Shown here: one piece after another, positions 50,978 to 60,771 of the stretch
Layout of the letters: each line of letters starts with the position of its first letter
How positions within the stretch are numbered: the first letter of the stretch is position 1
Assembly: GCA_000307305.1 (NCBI GenBank)
Contig: DF158882.1
Location: 485,956-549,955, forward strand
From: Enterobacteriaceae bacterium B14
GTDB taxonomy: Bacteria > Pseudomonadota > Gammaproteobacteria > Enterobacterales > Enterobacteriaceae
Length of the DNA stretch: 64,000 nt
Reading direction: 5' to 3'
The notes under the pieces: model-generated
Seen by the model: only the letters and a program-made list of their open reading frames with translations
What the model was told of the DNA's origin: nothing
Database searches by the model: none
Made by a program: the position numbers and the translations under genes

Positions 50978-51594
50978 TGGGTGATTTCCTTACGCCAGCG
51001 GTACAGACCGTACCAAGCGTTGAACCAGAAAATCAGATACAGCAGTGACGTCAGATAAAGCTCTCTGCTGGCATAGAGGGGGATGGCAATGGTGTTAACC
51101 AATATCCAGATATACCACGTCTCTATTTTTCGCCTCATTAATAGAAGCTGGGCCAGAAGACTAAAAGCCAGAATGGCAGAGTCGAGGAAAGGGACGTAAG
51201 CCTCGGTAAACGAGTGCAGGATCAAGCCGTAAATCCCTGTAACAGCGAGTGCAGCGATAAAATAGGAAGCGCCTTCAAAACGTGTTGTGCGTGAGATGGG
51301 GCTAGCTTGGGCTTGCTGCCCACGTGACCAAAAGATCCAACCAATGATACTGGTAAGGATAAAGAACAGTTGCAGAGTGACATTGGCATACAGTTTCACT
51401 TGCCAGAAAAGAAGCCCGTATAAAACACAACCCACTAAGCCAATCCACCATGTATGGATATTATTTCTGGCTGCTAACCATACGGAGAGGGCATAAGAGG
51501 CACAGGCGGCGATTTCAAGCAGCGGCATTTCGGCAAAAGCGAATTGTATCGAAAGAAAATAGTGGGTGAAAACATGCAGTGCATCGTATGACAT
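50974..51594 (-). CDS. pnuC: Nicotinamide riboside transporter PnuC
   Basis: 206 residues with seven membrane segments. Trp-rich substrate-gate motifs are WWIGLVGCVLYGLLFW (about 49-64) and, near the C-terminus, ETWYIWILVNTIAIPLYASRELYLTSLLYLIFW followed by NAWYGLYRWR. PnuC moves nicotinamide riboside by facilitated diffusion; trapping depends on the kinase encoded by the overlapping downstream nadR. No NAD riboswitch was recognised in the leader. Confidence 0.93.
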   Translation of the reverse strand: MSYDALHVFTHYFLSIQFAFAEMPLLEIAACASYALSVWLAARNNIHTWWIGLVGCVLYGLLFWQVKLYANVTLQLFFILTSIIGWIFWSRGQQAQASPISRTTRFEGASYFIAALAVTGIYGLILHSFTEAYVPFLDSAILAFSLLAQLLLMRRKIETWYIWILVNTIAIPLYASRELYLTSLLYLIFWFNAWYGLYRWRKEITQ

Positions 51595-52141
51595 AGCAGA
51601 ACGGGCCCGAGAATCATCTTTATAAGAACACCATCATATTACGAGTTGTGCGAGATGACGTAGCTATAAATTAACAGAGGTTTGAGAAGAGATCCCCCAT
51701 TCTTAGATTGCTACTGATAACTAACTGATACCTGAAATATCCTATGATTTATTTTTTGAATAGATCGAATTTTAAGCAGGAGGTGCTATATAGGTTGCGA
51801 GGCAGGCGCTTATTATTTTATAGAGATCCTAACATCCTTATTGCTTGTTCATTTGTTGTTCCAGTAAAGCGAATAACTAAGAATAATACCGCTTTAAAAA
51901 AACGACGTGATGGATAAAAAAACTGAAATGCACATATATTTAAATTAATAATATCGAAATAATATGCAATATAATATATTTATATTAAATGTCGTTTATA
52001 TCGAATTATTGGCTTAAAAAAATGATACGCTTGCATTAATATCTCTTGCAACGTTAATGGGTAGCTCGTAAGAGGTATTTGGAAATATATTAAATTTTCT
52101 TATGTATTGTATTTTTTCTTAAGAATATTCTCTTTAGTATC
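51595..52141. other. AT-rich interval upstream of the microcin gene
   Basis: About 550 bases, markedly more AT-rich than the flanking core genes. It contains a 57-codon frame at 51744-51917 (MIYFLNRSNFKQEVLYRL..., basic, no ribosome site) that may be chance. No immunity gene is recognisable. Confidence 0.4.
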
Positions 52142-52165
52142 GTCGATGCTACTAATTTCATCGAC
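52142..52165. promoter_or_regulatory. Dyad GTCGATG-N10-CATCGAC upstream of the microcin gene
   Basis: Perfect 7-bp inverted repeat with a 10-base AT-rich centre, spanning two helical turns, 130 bases before the microcin start. The geometry suits a dimeric regulator. No T tract follows, so it is not a terminator. Confidence 0.4.
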
Positions 52166-52221
52166 TGTATATAAGCGAGTTTTTTAAAGAAAGAGGCATA
52201 TTCATAAAAGAACCTTCATTG

Positions 52222-52246
52222 CATTATTAATATACATTTAATAATG
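52222..52246. promoter_or_regulatory. Dyad CATTATTAA-N7-TTAATAATG upstream of the microcin gene
   Basis: Perfect 9-bp inverted repeat with a 7-base centre, 50 bases before the microcin start, overlapping where a promoter would be expected. It could be an operator; a loose resemblance to Fur-type AT-rich dyads is noted but not sufficient to name the regulator. Confidence 0.45.
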
Positions 52247-52296
52247 TGTAATTTAGGTATTAGCAAGTAGCTATAAACACACAAGGAGATTTTTAA

Positions 52297-52521
52297 ATGC
52301 GTGAATTAAATACTCAAGAAACTGAAGCAGTATCAGGTGCTGGTCTTTTCTCTGATGCAGGTGCTATCTTTGGCGGTACTATCGGTGCTCTAGTTGATGC
52401 ATTCACCAACAGAACTACTGGTGCTCAAATCGGCGCTGTTATCGGTAATAGCATCGGTGCTGTTGCTGACTCGTTAGCTAATGCTATTACTGGCATTATC
52501 AACCTGTTCAAAAAGCCGTAA
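52297..52521 (+). CDS. Putative class II microcin (bacteriocin) precursor
   Basis: 74 residues with AAGGAG eight bases before the ATG. The leader MRELNTQETEAVSGA is of the double-glycine type cut by C39 peptidases (compare microcin V, MRTLTLNELDSVSGG); cleavage after Gly14-Ala15 leaves 59 residues. The core is Gly/Ala/Ile-rich, has no Cys and no net charge, ends in LFKKP, and consists of two related 21-residue units (22-42 and 46-66). GxxxG-like spacing suggests membrane-active helices. It lacks the Ser-rich tail of siderophore microcins. A terminator and exporter genes follow. Confidence 0.85.
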   Translation: MRELNTQETEAVSGAGLFSDAGAIFGGTIGALVDAFTNRTTGAQIGAVIGNSIGAVADSLANAITGIINLFKKP

Positions 52522-52530
52522 TTGATTGAT

Positions 52531-52567
52531 ATACCCCACCTCGTTTTTAACGAGGTGGGGTATTTTT
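52531..52567 (+). terminator. Strong terminator after the microcin gene
   Basis: Perfect 15-bp stem ATACCCCACCTCGTT / AACGAGGTGGGGTAT with loop TTT, followed by TTTTAT, ten bases after the stop. Read-through or a second promoter is needed for the exporter genes. Confidence 0.92.
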
Positions 52568-52709
52568 ATAGGTGATTAAAACGTCGAGTTATTATTGATG
52601 TGTTTTGTAGTGAATTTTAAAAATTGAGTTGTTGTATATTAATCTAATGTATTAGTATATTTAATTAGAGATAAATGATTTTACTGATATATGGATGGAT
52701 TTTGACGCA

Positions 52710-54008
52710 ATGGGAAATACGTCAGGAAGGCTTTTTAGAAATGAAGCAGTAGCACACCAGCGTAATAACTGGGCTGGAAAAGCGATGTTAATATCGCGTA
52801 TTCCTCCATATGTTATTGGTCTCTTCACACTATTTTTTCTTATCAGTTTAATCTTGTTCATCACTTATGGTAACTATACTCGCCGTATTACCACTGTAGG
52901 CGATGTAACGACTTACCCCCACGCTATCGATATTTTCTCCCCCCAGCAGGGCTACATTACTAAACAATTTGTGAATGTAGGCGATACAGTTAAAGCTGGA
53001 GATAACCTCTATCAAATTGATGTTGATCGAATGACAAGTTCGGGGACGGTTGGTGCTCGAAAGATTGGTGCCATCAACGAACAGATTTCACAAATTAATC
53101 AAATCATTGGCAAACTGCAAAAGAACAAAGACGAGACGCTAAAAAATCTACGCATTCAAATTGAGCATTATGAAGAGGCGACAAAACAGTCTAAAAGTAT
53201 GCTGAAAGATGTATTTATCGGCGTAAAAAACATGCGCCAGAACATGAATGAGTATGATAAATACCGGATGCAGGGGTTGATTAATAAAGACCAACTTAAC
53301 AATCAGCGTTATACCTTTTATCAGCAACAGAGCGTCTACCATAGCCTGAATACGCAATACATTACTAACTCATTACAGTTGACCAACTTACAAAGCGAAG
53401 TGACAACTAAAGCGGCCGATTTCGATAATCAGATATCCCAGTACGAGTTACAGCGTGAAGATATGATGCGCCAATTAACCGATGCGGAAGCGGGTAACAG
53501 TATTTTGGTGAAAGCCCCTACTGATGGAAAAGTGGAATCGCTCAGCGTTACTCAAGGGCAGATGGTGACAGACAGGGGAAGCCTTGCGCAGTTGACCCAA
53601 GGAAAGAACAGAAAATTGTATTTGGTGCTTTGGGTACCTAATGATGCTTTGCCTTATCTTGCAAAAGGCGACAAAGTAAACATTCGCTATGATGCATTTC
53701 CATTTGAAAAGTTTGGGCAATTTCCTGGGAAAATAGAGTCAATCTCTTCTGTCCCAGCATCTGTTGCGGAGCTTTCCGAATATAAGAACAGCCCATTAAA
53801 TATTAATAATGGCAAGGTTGCTTCATATTATAAGGCACTGATAGACATAAAAAATAGCGATATAAAGTACAACGATAAAACTTTGCTTTTATCAAATGGT
53901 ATGAAGGCACAAGCAACACTATTTCTTGAGAAGCGCCCCGTCTATCAATGGATGCTTTCGCCGTTCTACGACATGAAGAGAAGCATTATGGGGCCAATCA
54001 ATGAGTAA
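52710..54008 (+). CDS. CvaA-like membrane fusion protein of the microcin exporter
   Basis: 432 residues from the ATG at 52710 (an in-frame ATG at 52695 adds five; neither has a good ribosome site). HlyD-family adaptor linking the ABC exporter to TolC: short cytoplasmic N-terminus LFRNEAVAHQRNNWAGKAML, one membrane helix (about 30-52), a lipoyl half (YITKQFVNVGDTVKAGDNLYQ), a long coiled-coil (about 95-245), the second lipoyl half (APTDGKVESLSVTQGQMV), and a beta-barrel. The C-terminus LFLEKRPVYQWMLSPFYDMK is almost that of CvaA of colicin V. It overlaps the next gene by 8 bases. Confidence 0.92.
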   Translation: MGNTSGRLFRNEAVAHQRNNWAGKAMLISRIPPYVIGLFTLFFLISLILFITYGNYTRRITTVGDVTTYPHAIDIFSPQQGYITKQFVNVGDTVKAGDNLYQIDVDRMTSSGTVGARKIGAINEQISQINQIIGKLQKNKDETLKNLRIQIEHYEEATKQSKSMLKDVFIGVKNMRQNMNEYDKYRMQGLINKDQLNNQRYTFYQQQSVYHSLNTQYITNSLQLTNLQSEVTTKAADFDNQISQYELQREDMMRQLTDAEAGNSILVKAPTDGKVESLSVTQGQMVTDRGSLAQLTQGKNRKLYLVLWVPNDALPYLAKGDKVNIRYDAFPFEKFGQFPGKIESISSVPASVAELSEYKNSPLNINNGKVASYYKALIDIKNSDIKYNDKTLLLSNGMKAQATLFLEKRPVYQWMLSPFYDMKRSIMGPINE

Positions 54009-56100
54009 GAGTACAGTTCTAGAATTGCTTGGCAAACTGAACCTCAAAATGAGACGTTCAGTGCCAAAGGTGATGCAAACGGAAGCGGCAGAGTGTGGGC
54101 TTGCTAGCCTTGCAATGATCAGTTCCTATTTTGGTAAAGATATCGATCTGTTTAGCCTGCGCCAGCGCTACGGTATCTCTTCTAATGGAGTCAATCTTAA
54201 GCAGCTCATTGATGTTGCTACCCAGATGCAATTAAAAACGAGGCCGTTAGCACTCGATCTTAACGAGTTAAAAGCGCTGAAGACACCTTGTATTCTGCAT
54301 TGGGATTTGAGTCATTTTGTTGTACTAATTTCTGTTAGACGCAATAAAGTGACGATTCATGACCCTGCTTTTGGCCGCCGCGTTCTCGGTATTAAAGAAG
54401 TTTCCCTTCATTTTACGGGTGTCGCTTTAGAGCTATGGCCGAGTACAGAATTTACACCAGAAACGAAGCGTAGCCGCCTACAACTCTTTTCATTGATGAA
54501 GAATATCGATGGCTTGAAAGGGTTCTTGCTAAAACTGTTCTTCTTCTCAGCGCTGATTGAAGCGGTCAATATCCTGCTACCAATAGGTACTCAGCTTGTT
54601 ATGGACCACGTGATCGTTGCAGAAGATCACGATTTGCTTACGTTAATATGCCTTGGATTGCTGTTTTTTATTCTATTCAGGACGTTTATTGGTGTTTTAC
54701 GTTCTTGGATAACCATTGTGACGAACTCACTGATCAACGTTCAGTGGAGTTCCAGCTTATTTGAACATCTGGTTAGGCTTCCCTTAAATTACTTTGAAAA
54801 GCGAAAGCTGGGTGATGTTCAGTCTCGTTTTTCATCGCTGGATGTAGTAAGAAAAACCTTCACTTCTGGGCTCGTTAACAGTGTGATGGACAGTATCATG
54901 TCTATCAGCGTTCTCGTCATGATGTTCCTCTATGGCGGTTGGCTAGTTTGGGTGGTATTGGGCTTTACTGTTGTCTATATTGCGATGAGGTTGTTGACCT
55001 ATAACTATTATCGTCAGGCTTCAGAAGAGCTGATCATTAAAGAGGCGAAGGCTAACTCGCACTTTATGGAGACGCTATATGGTATCAATACGCTAAAAGC
55101 CTTGAGTCTCTCAAAAATCAGATCCAGCTATTGGTTAAATCTGAAAATTGACGCCATCAATGCCGATATTCGTATTACTAAATTTGACATGATTTTCGGT
55201 GGTATTAGCACCTTTATTGCCACGATAGACCAAGTCATTATTTTGTGGTTAGGGGCATCAATGGTCATTGATAACAACATGACACTAGGTATGTTTGTTG
55301 CTTTTAACGCTTACCGAGGGCAGTTCTCAGAACGTGCGGTAAACCTTGTCGATATGCTGTTACAGCTAAGAATGTTAACGCTGCACTGTGAGCGTATCGC
55401 TGATATTGCTTTCTCGGAGCCAGAGCAAGAGAGCCAATCGGTTTCATTAATTAAGCCGGGTGAAAAGGTTTCCGTTAATGCAAAAGAGCTAACCTTTCAA
55501 TACGATAAAATTTCACGGCCGATATTCAGCGATTTGAATATTAGTATCTCGCCGGGCGAGAGTGTCGCTATCATTGGCCCTTCTGGTGCGGGTAAGACAA
55601 CGCTACTTAAGATATTAGCTGGGTTACTGACACCAACCTCGGGCAATGTGACGATGAATGGTATTGATATTCAGCAGGCGGGGGTCAATAACTATCGTCA
55701 ATACATTGCTTGTGTATTGCAGGATGACAAACTCTTCGCTGGCTCAATTGCAGAGAATATTGCGGGCTTTGATACAGAGATAGACTACGAATTTGTGGTT
55801 GAGTGTGCTAAACGCTGCAATATGGATGAAGAGATTACGCGTATGCCAATGGGGTATCAAACTCTGATTGGTGAACTTGGCGGTAATCTTTCTGGCGGTC
55901 AGAAACAGCGTCTCTTGATTGCTAGAGCACTTTATCGTAAGCCAGATATCCTGTTTATGGATGAAGCAACTAGCCATTTGGATACGGACAATGAGTCGCA
56001 TATTAACAGTGCGATCTCAGAGCTGAATGTGACACGAATTATTGTGGCGCATAGACAATCGACGATTGAATCAGCAGATCGAATTATAGAGCTAGGTTGA
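54001..56100 (+). CDS. CvaB-like peptidase-containing ABC exporter of the microcin
   Basis: 699 residues (CvaB 698). The N-terminal C39 peptidase has the catalytic Cys in QTEAAECGLASLAM (about 27-40), His in LSHFVVLI (about 104) and Asp in IHDPAFG (about 120), and would cut the double-glycine leader. A six-helix membrane domain (about 165-440) follows, then the ATPase with Walker A GPSGAGKTTLLKIL (about 527-540), signature NLSGGQKQRLLIARAL, Walker B ILFMDEATSHLD and the switch His in VAHRQS. With the preceding adaptor and chromosomal TolC it should form a complete type I exporter. Confidence 0.94.
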   Translation: MSKSTVLELLGKLNLKMRRSVPKVMQTEAAECGLASLAMISSYFGKDIDLFSLRQRYGISSNGVNLKQLIDVATQMQLKTRPLALDLNELKALKTPCILHWDLSHFVVLISVRRNKVTIHDPAFGRRVLGIKEVSLHFTGVALELWPSTEFTPETKRSRLQLFSLMKNIDGLKGFLLKLFFFSALIEAVNILLPIGTQLVMDHVIVAEDHDLLTLICLGLLFFILFRTFIGVLRSWITIVTNSLINVQWSSSLFEHLVRLPLNYFEKRKLGDVQSRFSSLDVVRKTFTSGLVNSVMDSIMSISVLVMMFLYGGWLVWVVLGFTVVYIAMRLLTYNYYRQASEELIIKEAKANSHFMETLYGINTLKALSLSKIRSSYWLNLKIDAINADIRITKFDMIFGGISTFIATIDQVIILWLGASMVIDNNMTLGMFVAFNAYRGQFSERAVNLVDMLLQLRMLTLHCERIADIAFSEPEQESQSVSLIKPGEKVSVNAKELTFQYDKISRPIFSDLNISISPGESVAIIGPSGAGKTTLLKILAGLLTPTSGNVTMNGIDIQQAGVNNYRQYIACVLQDDKLFAGSIAENIAGFDTEIDYEFVVECAKRCNMDEEITRMPMGYQTLIGELGGNLSGGQKQRLLIARALYRKPDILFMDEATSHLDTDNESHINSAISELNVTRIIVAHRQSTIESADRIIELG

Positions 56101-56149
56101 TTTGCTTGTCGGCAAAAATTACTAAAATAACCTCTCATTATCTATAACG

Positions 56150-56187
56150 AAAAATACGGCACATTTAATTTATGTGTCGTATTTTTT
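56150..56187 (+). terminator. Terminator of the exporter operon
   Basis: 15-bp stem AAAAATACGGCACAT / ATGTGTCGTATTTTT (one G-T pair), loop TTAATTT, then further T, 50 bases after the stop. Confidence 0.88.
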
Positions 56188-56397
56188 TCCTCTCAAATAC
56201 ACCCACCGCTTTTCACTACCGACTTTCTATACCTAAAAGATTAAAGAGCCTATCCATAGCAACTGTATGAAGTTAGGGGAGGATCAAATTCTTTATCTTC
56301 TGTGTCTGTTATCTTACTTCTCGATGATTTGTGTTCTGCGTTAGTTGAACATAATGAGAAGGTTAATAAAGACAGAAGGAAAAATAAGGAAATCGAC

Positions 56398-56844
56398 ATG
56401 GAAAAGAGCAAATGTGTAGTGAGGGAAGTTCAGTATCAATCGAAAGAGTACGATGAGGGATTTAGCCTGCGCAATAAACTGCTGCGTATCCCTCTCGGTC
56501 TTGATTTGTACACTGAAGATTTATCTAGGGAAGTAAAATCCATTCATGCAGGCGCCTTTCTCGATGGAAAAATGGTTGGTGCAATGAATTTCTATGAACA
56601 AGAGCCAGATGTTTACTACTTGCAGCAAATTGTTGTCTCGAACACTTTGCAAAAGTCAGGTATTGGCAAAGCGCTAATGATGTTTATGGAAAATCTGTTG
56701 AAAGAGAAGGGGGCTAAAACCATCACGATGAATGCGAGAGTTTCTGCGCTCAATTTTTATAAAAATTTGGATTATTACACTGTTGGTGATGAGTTTACGA
56801 AGCCTTATTTTCCGGCTCAGATTCGGATGGATAAAGATATTTAG
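56398..56844 (+). CDS. GNAT-family N-acetyltransferase
   Basis: 148 residues from the ATG at 56398, chosen because AAGGAAAT stands seven bases before it; the frame is open 32 codons upstream. The acetyl-CoA motif A region is LQQIVVSNTLQKSGIGKALM (about 74-93, with the Q/RxxGxG/A loop as QKSGIG), and motif B is ARVSALNFYKNLDYYTVGDEF. The substrate is unknown. It lies about 300 bases after the exporter, beyond a terminator, so it is a separate unit; a role in microcin modification or self-protection is possible but unproven. Confidence 0.85.
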   Translation: MEKSKCVVREVQYQSKEYDEGFSLRNKLLRIPLGLDLYTEDLSREVKSIHAGAFLDGKMVGAMNFYEQEPDVYYLQQIVVSNTLQKSGIGKALMMFMENLLKEKGAKTITMNARVSALNFYKNLDYYTVGDEFTKPYFPAQIRMDKDI

Positions 56845-57059
56845 TTAATGTGGGTTGGTTTATATTCGTTCCAATAGGAGAACCTATCGTCGCTATTATT
56901 TTTGTAATGTTATATTTGGGATAGGTTTTAGTTTATTAACTACTAGGTAGTGCAGGTCGAATTAGTAGGGCAACCATTTTAACATTACTTACAACACTGT
57001 GACAGCGCGTAAGCATTGGAGAATCGGATGTGATGAGCCAAAAGCTGAACTGTGAAAGA

Positions 57060-57085
57060 AAAATCCACGCAATTGCGTGGATTTT
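57060..57085. terminator. Perfect 26-base palindrome, terminator for ychF
   Basis: AAAATCCACGCAA joined to its complement TTGCGTGGATTTT without a spacer. It lies 60 bases beyond the minus-strand ychF stop and has A and T runs on both ends, so it can work in both directions. Confidence 0.8.
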
Positions 57086-57143
57086 ATAGTTTTTTGCGAT
57101 TCTTATGAGATTCAGTGAAACCTCACGAAACAACAAACTTTAT

Positions 57144-58235
57144 TTAGACATTAAACAAGAAATTCATAACATCGCCATCTTTAACAATGTAATCCTTCCC
57201 TTCAGATCGCATCTTGCCCGCTTCTTTCGCCCCTTGTTCGCCCTTATAAGTAATAAAATCTTCAAAAGCGATAGTTTGAGCACGAATAAAACCTTTCTCG
57301 AAGTCGGTATGGATTTTACCTGCCGCTTGCGGCGCTGTGGCACCGACTGGGATAGTCCATGCACGCACTTCTTTTACACCAGCGGTGAAGTAGGTCTGTA
57401 GATTCAGTAGCTCATAGCCTGCACGAATCACGCGGTTTAAGCCTGGTTCTTCGATGCCTAGTTCTGCCATGAACTCGTCACGGTCTTCATCGTCCATCTC
57501 GGCGATATCTGATTCGACAGCAGCACAGACGGCAACAACGACAGAACCTTCTTGGGATGCAATCTCACGAACTTGATCTAAATATGGGTTGTTTTCAAAG
57601 CCATCTTCATTAACGTTAGCAATATACATGGTTGGCTTTAGCGTCAGGAAGCTTAAATAGCGGATAGCCGCTTTATCATCTTCATCAAGATTCAATGAGC
57701 GCAGCATTCCAGCATTTTCCAGATGTGGTAAACATTTCTCTAGAGCAACTAACTCAGCTTTCGCATCTTTATCACCGCCTTTGGCTTTCTTCTGTACGCG
57801 GTGAATAGCGCGCTCACAAGTATCTAAATCAGACAGTGCCAGTTCAGTATTGATAACGTCGATATCTTCGGCTGGGTTTACTTTTCCAGCGACGTGAATA
57901 ATGTTGTCATTCTCAAAGCAGCGTACAACGTGGCCGATAGCTTCGGTTTCACGGATGTTAGTCAAAAACTGATTACCTAAGCCTTCGCCTTTGGATGCAC
58001 CTTTAACGAGGCCTGCGATATCGACGAATTCCATTGTGGTTGGAAGAATGCGCTGAGGCTTGACGATCTCGGCCAATTTATCTAAGCGAGGATCTGGCAT
58101 TGGAACAACACCAGTATTCGGTTCGATGGTACAAAACGGGAAGTTAGCCGCTTCAATACCAGCTTTAGTCAACGCATTGAAAAGGGTAGATTTACCCACG
58201 TTTGGCAAACCAACGATACCGCACTTAAATCCCAT
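57144..58235 (-). CDS. ychF: Redox-regulated ATPase YchF (Obg family)
   Basis: Ribosome-associated P-loop protein of 363 residues, as in E. coli. G1 [15 protein letters not shown] (about 8-22), G2/G3 PNTGVVP and [16 protein letters not shown] (about 70-85), and a G4 written NVNE instead of NKxD, which makes the protein prefer ATP over GTP. The C-terminal TGS domain (about 280-363) ends [16 protein letters not shown]. It is next to pth, the conserved pair. Confidence 0.97.
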   Translation of the reverse strand: MGFKCGIVGLPNVGKSTLFNALTKAGIEAANFPFCTIEPNTGVVPMPDPRLDKLAEIVKPQRILPTTMEFVDIAGLVKGASKGEGLGNQFLTNIRETEAIGHVVRCFENDNIIHVAGKVNPAEDIDVINTELALSDLDTCERAIHRVQKKAKGGDKDAKAELVALEKCLPHLENAGMLRSLNLDEDDKAAIRYLSFLTLKPTMYIANVNEDGFENNPYLDQVREIASQEGSVVVAVCAAVESDIAEMDDEDRDEFMAELGIEEPGLNRVIRAGYELLNLQTYFTAGVKEVRAWTIPVGATAPQAAGKIHTDFEKGFIRAQTIAFEDFITYKGEQGAKEAGKMRSEGKDYIVKDGDVMNFLFNV

Positions 58236-58372
58236 GGCCTATTTCACCTTAAATAACATGTAGATAAATGAGCTACATAAAGCCCATTATTTAATACTCA
58301 ACAAAAAGTTGCCCGCATTATACACACAATGCGCGTTTTTCACGATGAGCATGTTTTAGGGTTCTTTGGTGC

Positions 58373-58960
58373 TTAGTTTGGTTTAAATGCGTGTAAGCGA
58401 TTCATTGCCTTTGTGAGGTCTTCTTTTAGCCAAATCTCGGTGCAGCGTGCGGCTTCATCAATGGCATCATCGATAAGTTTCTGCTCACTGGAGGGGGGCT
58501 TGCCTAAAACGAATCCAGTAACCTTATTTTTATCACCAGGGTGACCGATACCAAGGCGTAGGCGATAAAAATTAGGTGTATTGCCTAGCCTGCTTTGGAT
58601 ATCTTTTAAGCCATTATGTCCACCGTTGCCACCGCCAAGTTTGATTTTTGCAATACCAGGAGGAAGGTCTAACTCATCGTGTGCCACCAATATCTCAGCG
58701 GGTTCAATCCGATAAAAAGAGGCAAGTGCAAGAACAGCTTTACCGCTGAGATTCATAAACGTGGTGGGCACTAATAAGCGAATATCCTGGCCTGCCATAT
58801 TTATTCTTGCGGTATAGCCAAAAAACTTGGGTTCTTCTTTTAAGGATTGATTATGGCGTTCGGCTAATAGGTCCACAAACCATGCTCCAGCATTGTGGCG
58901 AGTTTGGGCATATTCAGCACCAGGATTAGCAAGGCCTACGATTAATTTGATATTGCTCAT
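58373..58960 (-). CDS. pth: Peptidyl-tRNA hydrolase
   Basis: Releases peptides from prematurely dropped peptidyl-tRNA. 195 residues (E. coli 194). Key residues are Asn in GLANPG (about 12), the catalytic His in [12 protein letters not shown] (about 22), Asn in FMNLSGKAV, and Asp in [11 protein letters not shown] (about 95). It precedes ychF by 137 bases on the same strand. Confidence 0.97.
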   Translation of the reverse strand: MSNIKLIVGLANPGAEYAQTRHNAGAWFVDLLAERHNQSLKEEPKFFGYTARINMAGQDIRLLVPTTFMNLSGKAVLALASFYRIEPAEILVAHDELDLPPGIAKIKLGGGNGGHNGLKDIQSRLGNTPNFYRLRLGIGHPGDKNKVTGFVLGKPPSSEQKLIDDAIDEAARCTEIWLKEDLTKAMNRLHAFKPN

Positions 58961-59253
58961 AGCTTATAACCAATCATTGTATTTTTTAGTCTCTTTATAG
59001 AAGAAGTGAATATCTGAGTTTACTAATGGCGTATTTTACCTTTGAAAAGGTTTCCTGACAAAAATGACGTAATTTTTGTGATTGTGATCGGCTTTTATAG
59101 CGATAACGTAAAGGAAAAAGTGTTTTTGTGTAAATATTGTGAACACGCACGCAATATCCATACGTTGGCTAAGTCTATACTGTTTATATCGCAGAAGGGC
59201 AACCAAAAACATGGTGTTGGCTCTATTTCAGTTCTCTGAATAGGGGGTGTGTG

Positions 59254-59517
59254 ATGAAACGTAAAAATCAAGTAATAGGCGATATTCTGATTGGCTTAGG
59301 CCTTATTATTATGGTCGGCGGTGTCGGTTATTCTGTTATTGCTCAGTTTACCGGGCTTAAATTGCCTGAGTTGCTTTCCCACGGCGCTATTATGAGTATT
59401 TTTGTTGGCGCAATATTGTGGTTAGCTGGTGCAAGAATAGGTGGTCGTGAGGAAATTACAGACCGTTACTGGTGGGCGAAACACTCGTGTGAAAATAGAC
59501 GACATCGCCATCCGTAA
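59254..59517 (+). CDS. ychH: Stress-induced small membrane protein YchH
   Basis: 87 residues from the ATG at 59254, preceded by AGGGGG; a GTG one codon earlier is also open. Two membrane segments (about 8-30 and 44-62) separated by a short loop, then the conserved GGREEITDRYWWAKH tail. YchH is a DUF2583 protein of unclear role, induced under oxidative and other stress in E. coli. It stands divergent from pth, as in E. coli. Confidence 0.92.
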   Translation: MKRKNQVIGDILIGLGLIIMVGGVGYSVIAQFTGLKLPELLSHGAIMSIFVGAILWLAGARIGGREEITDRYWWAKHSCENRRHRHP

Positions 59518-59585
59518 CAAGTGAGTACTTCAGCAAATCTTTATTAAGAGCATTATTAAAAGATATTACGTAGAATAACCCATAT

Positions 59586-59622
59586 AAAAACCCGTTGAGC
59601 GTTAGGCTACAACGGGTTTTTT
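59586..59622. terminator. Terminator between ychH and prs
   Basis: 12-bp perfect stem AAAAACCCGTTG / CAACGGGTTTTT with a 12-base loop and further T on the plus strand; A run on the other side serves the convergent prs. Confidence 0.9.
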
Positions 59623-59648
59623 TATCACCATGCTGACCAGTGTTTGAA

Positions 59649-60641
<993 letters not shown>

Positions 60642-60771
60642 CTACGGCGAATATCGGGGGAAACGTGCCGTACAGATAATATACATACAGGTCTTAATAT
60701 AGAGACCAGAGCAAAAAAACAGTTCGGAAAGGGGAAATACCCCCTAAAACCGTCATGATACGGCATTTTTG

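Noticed and set aside
51595-51760. NAD-type riboswitch before pnuC
   Set aside because: I could not find the conserved motifs of either NAD riboswitch class.
52222-52246. Fur box before the microcin gene
   Set aside because: The dyad is AT-rich but does not follow the GATAATGATAATCATTATC pattern; kept only as an unnamed dyad.
59042-59239. 65-codon frame before ychH
   Set aside because: No ribosome site or family features, and it occupies the expected ychH promoter region.
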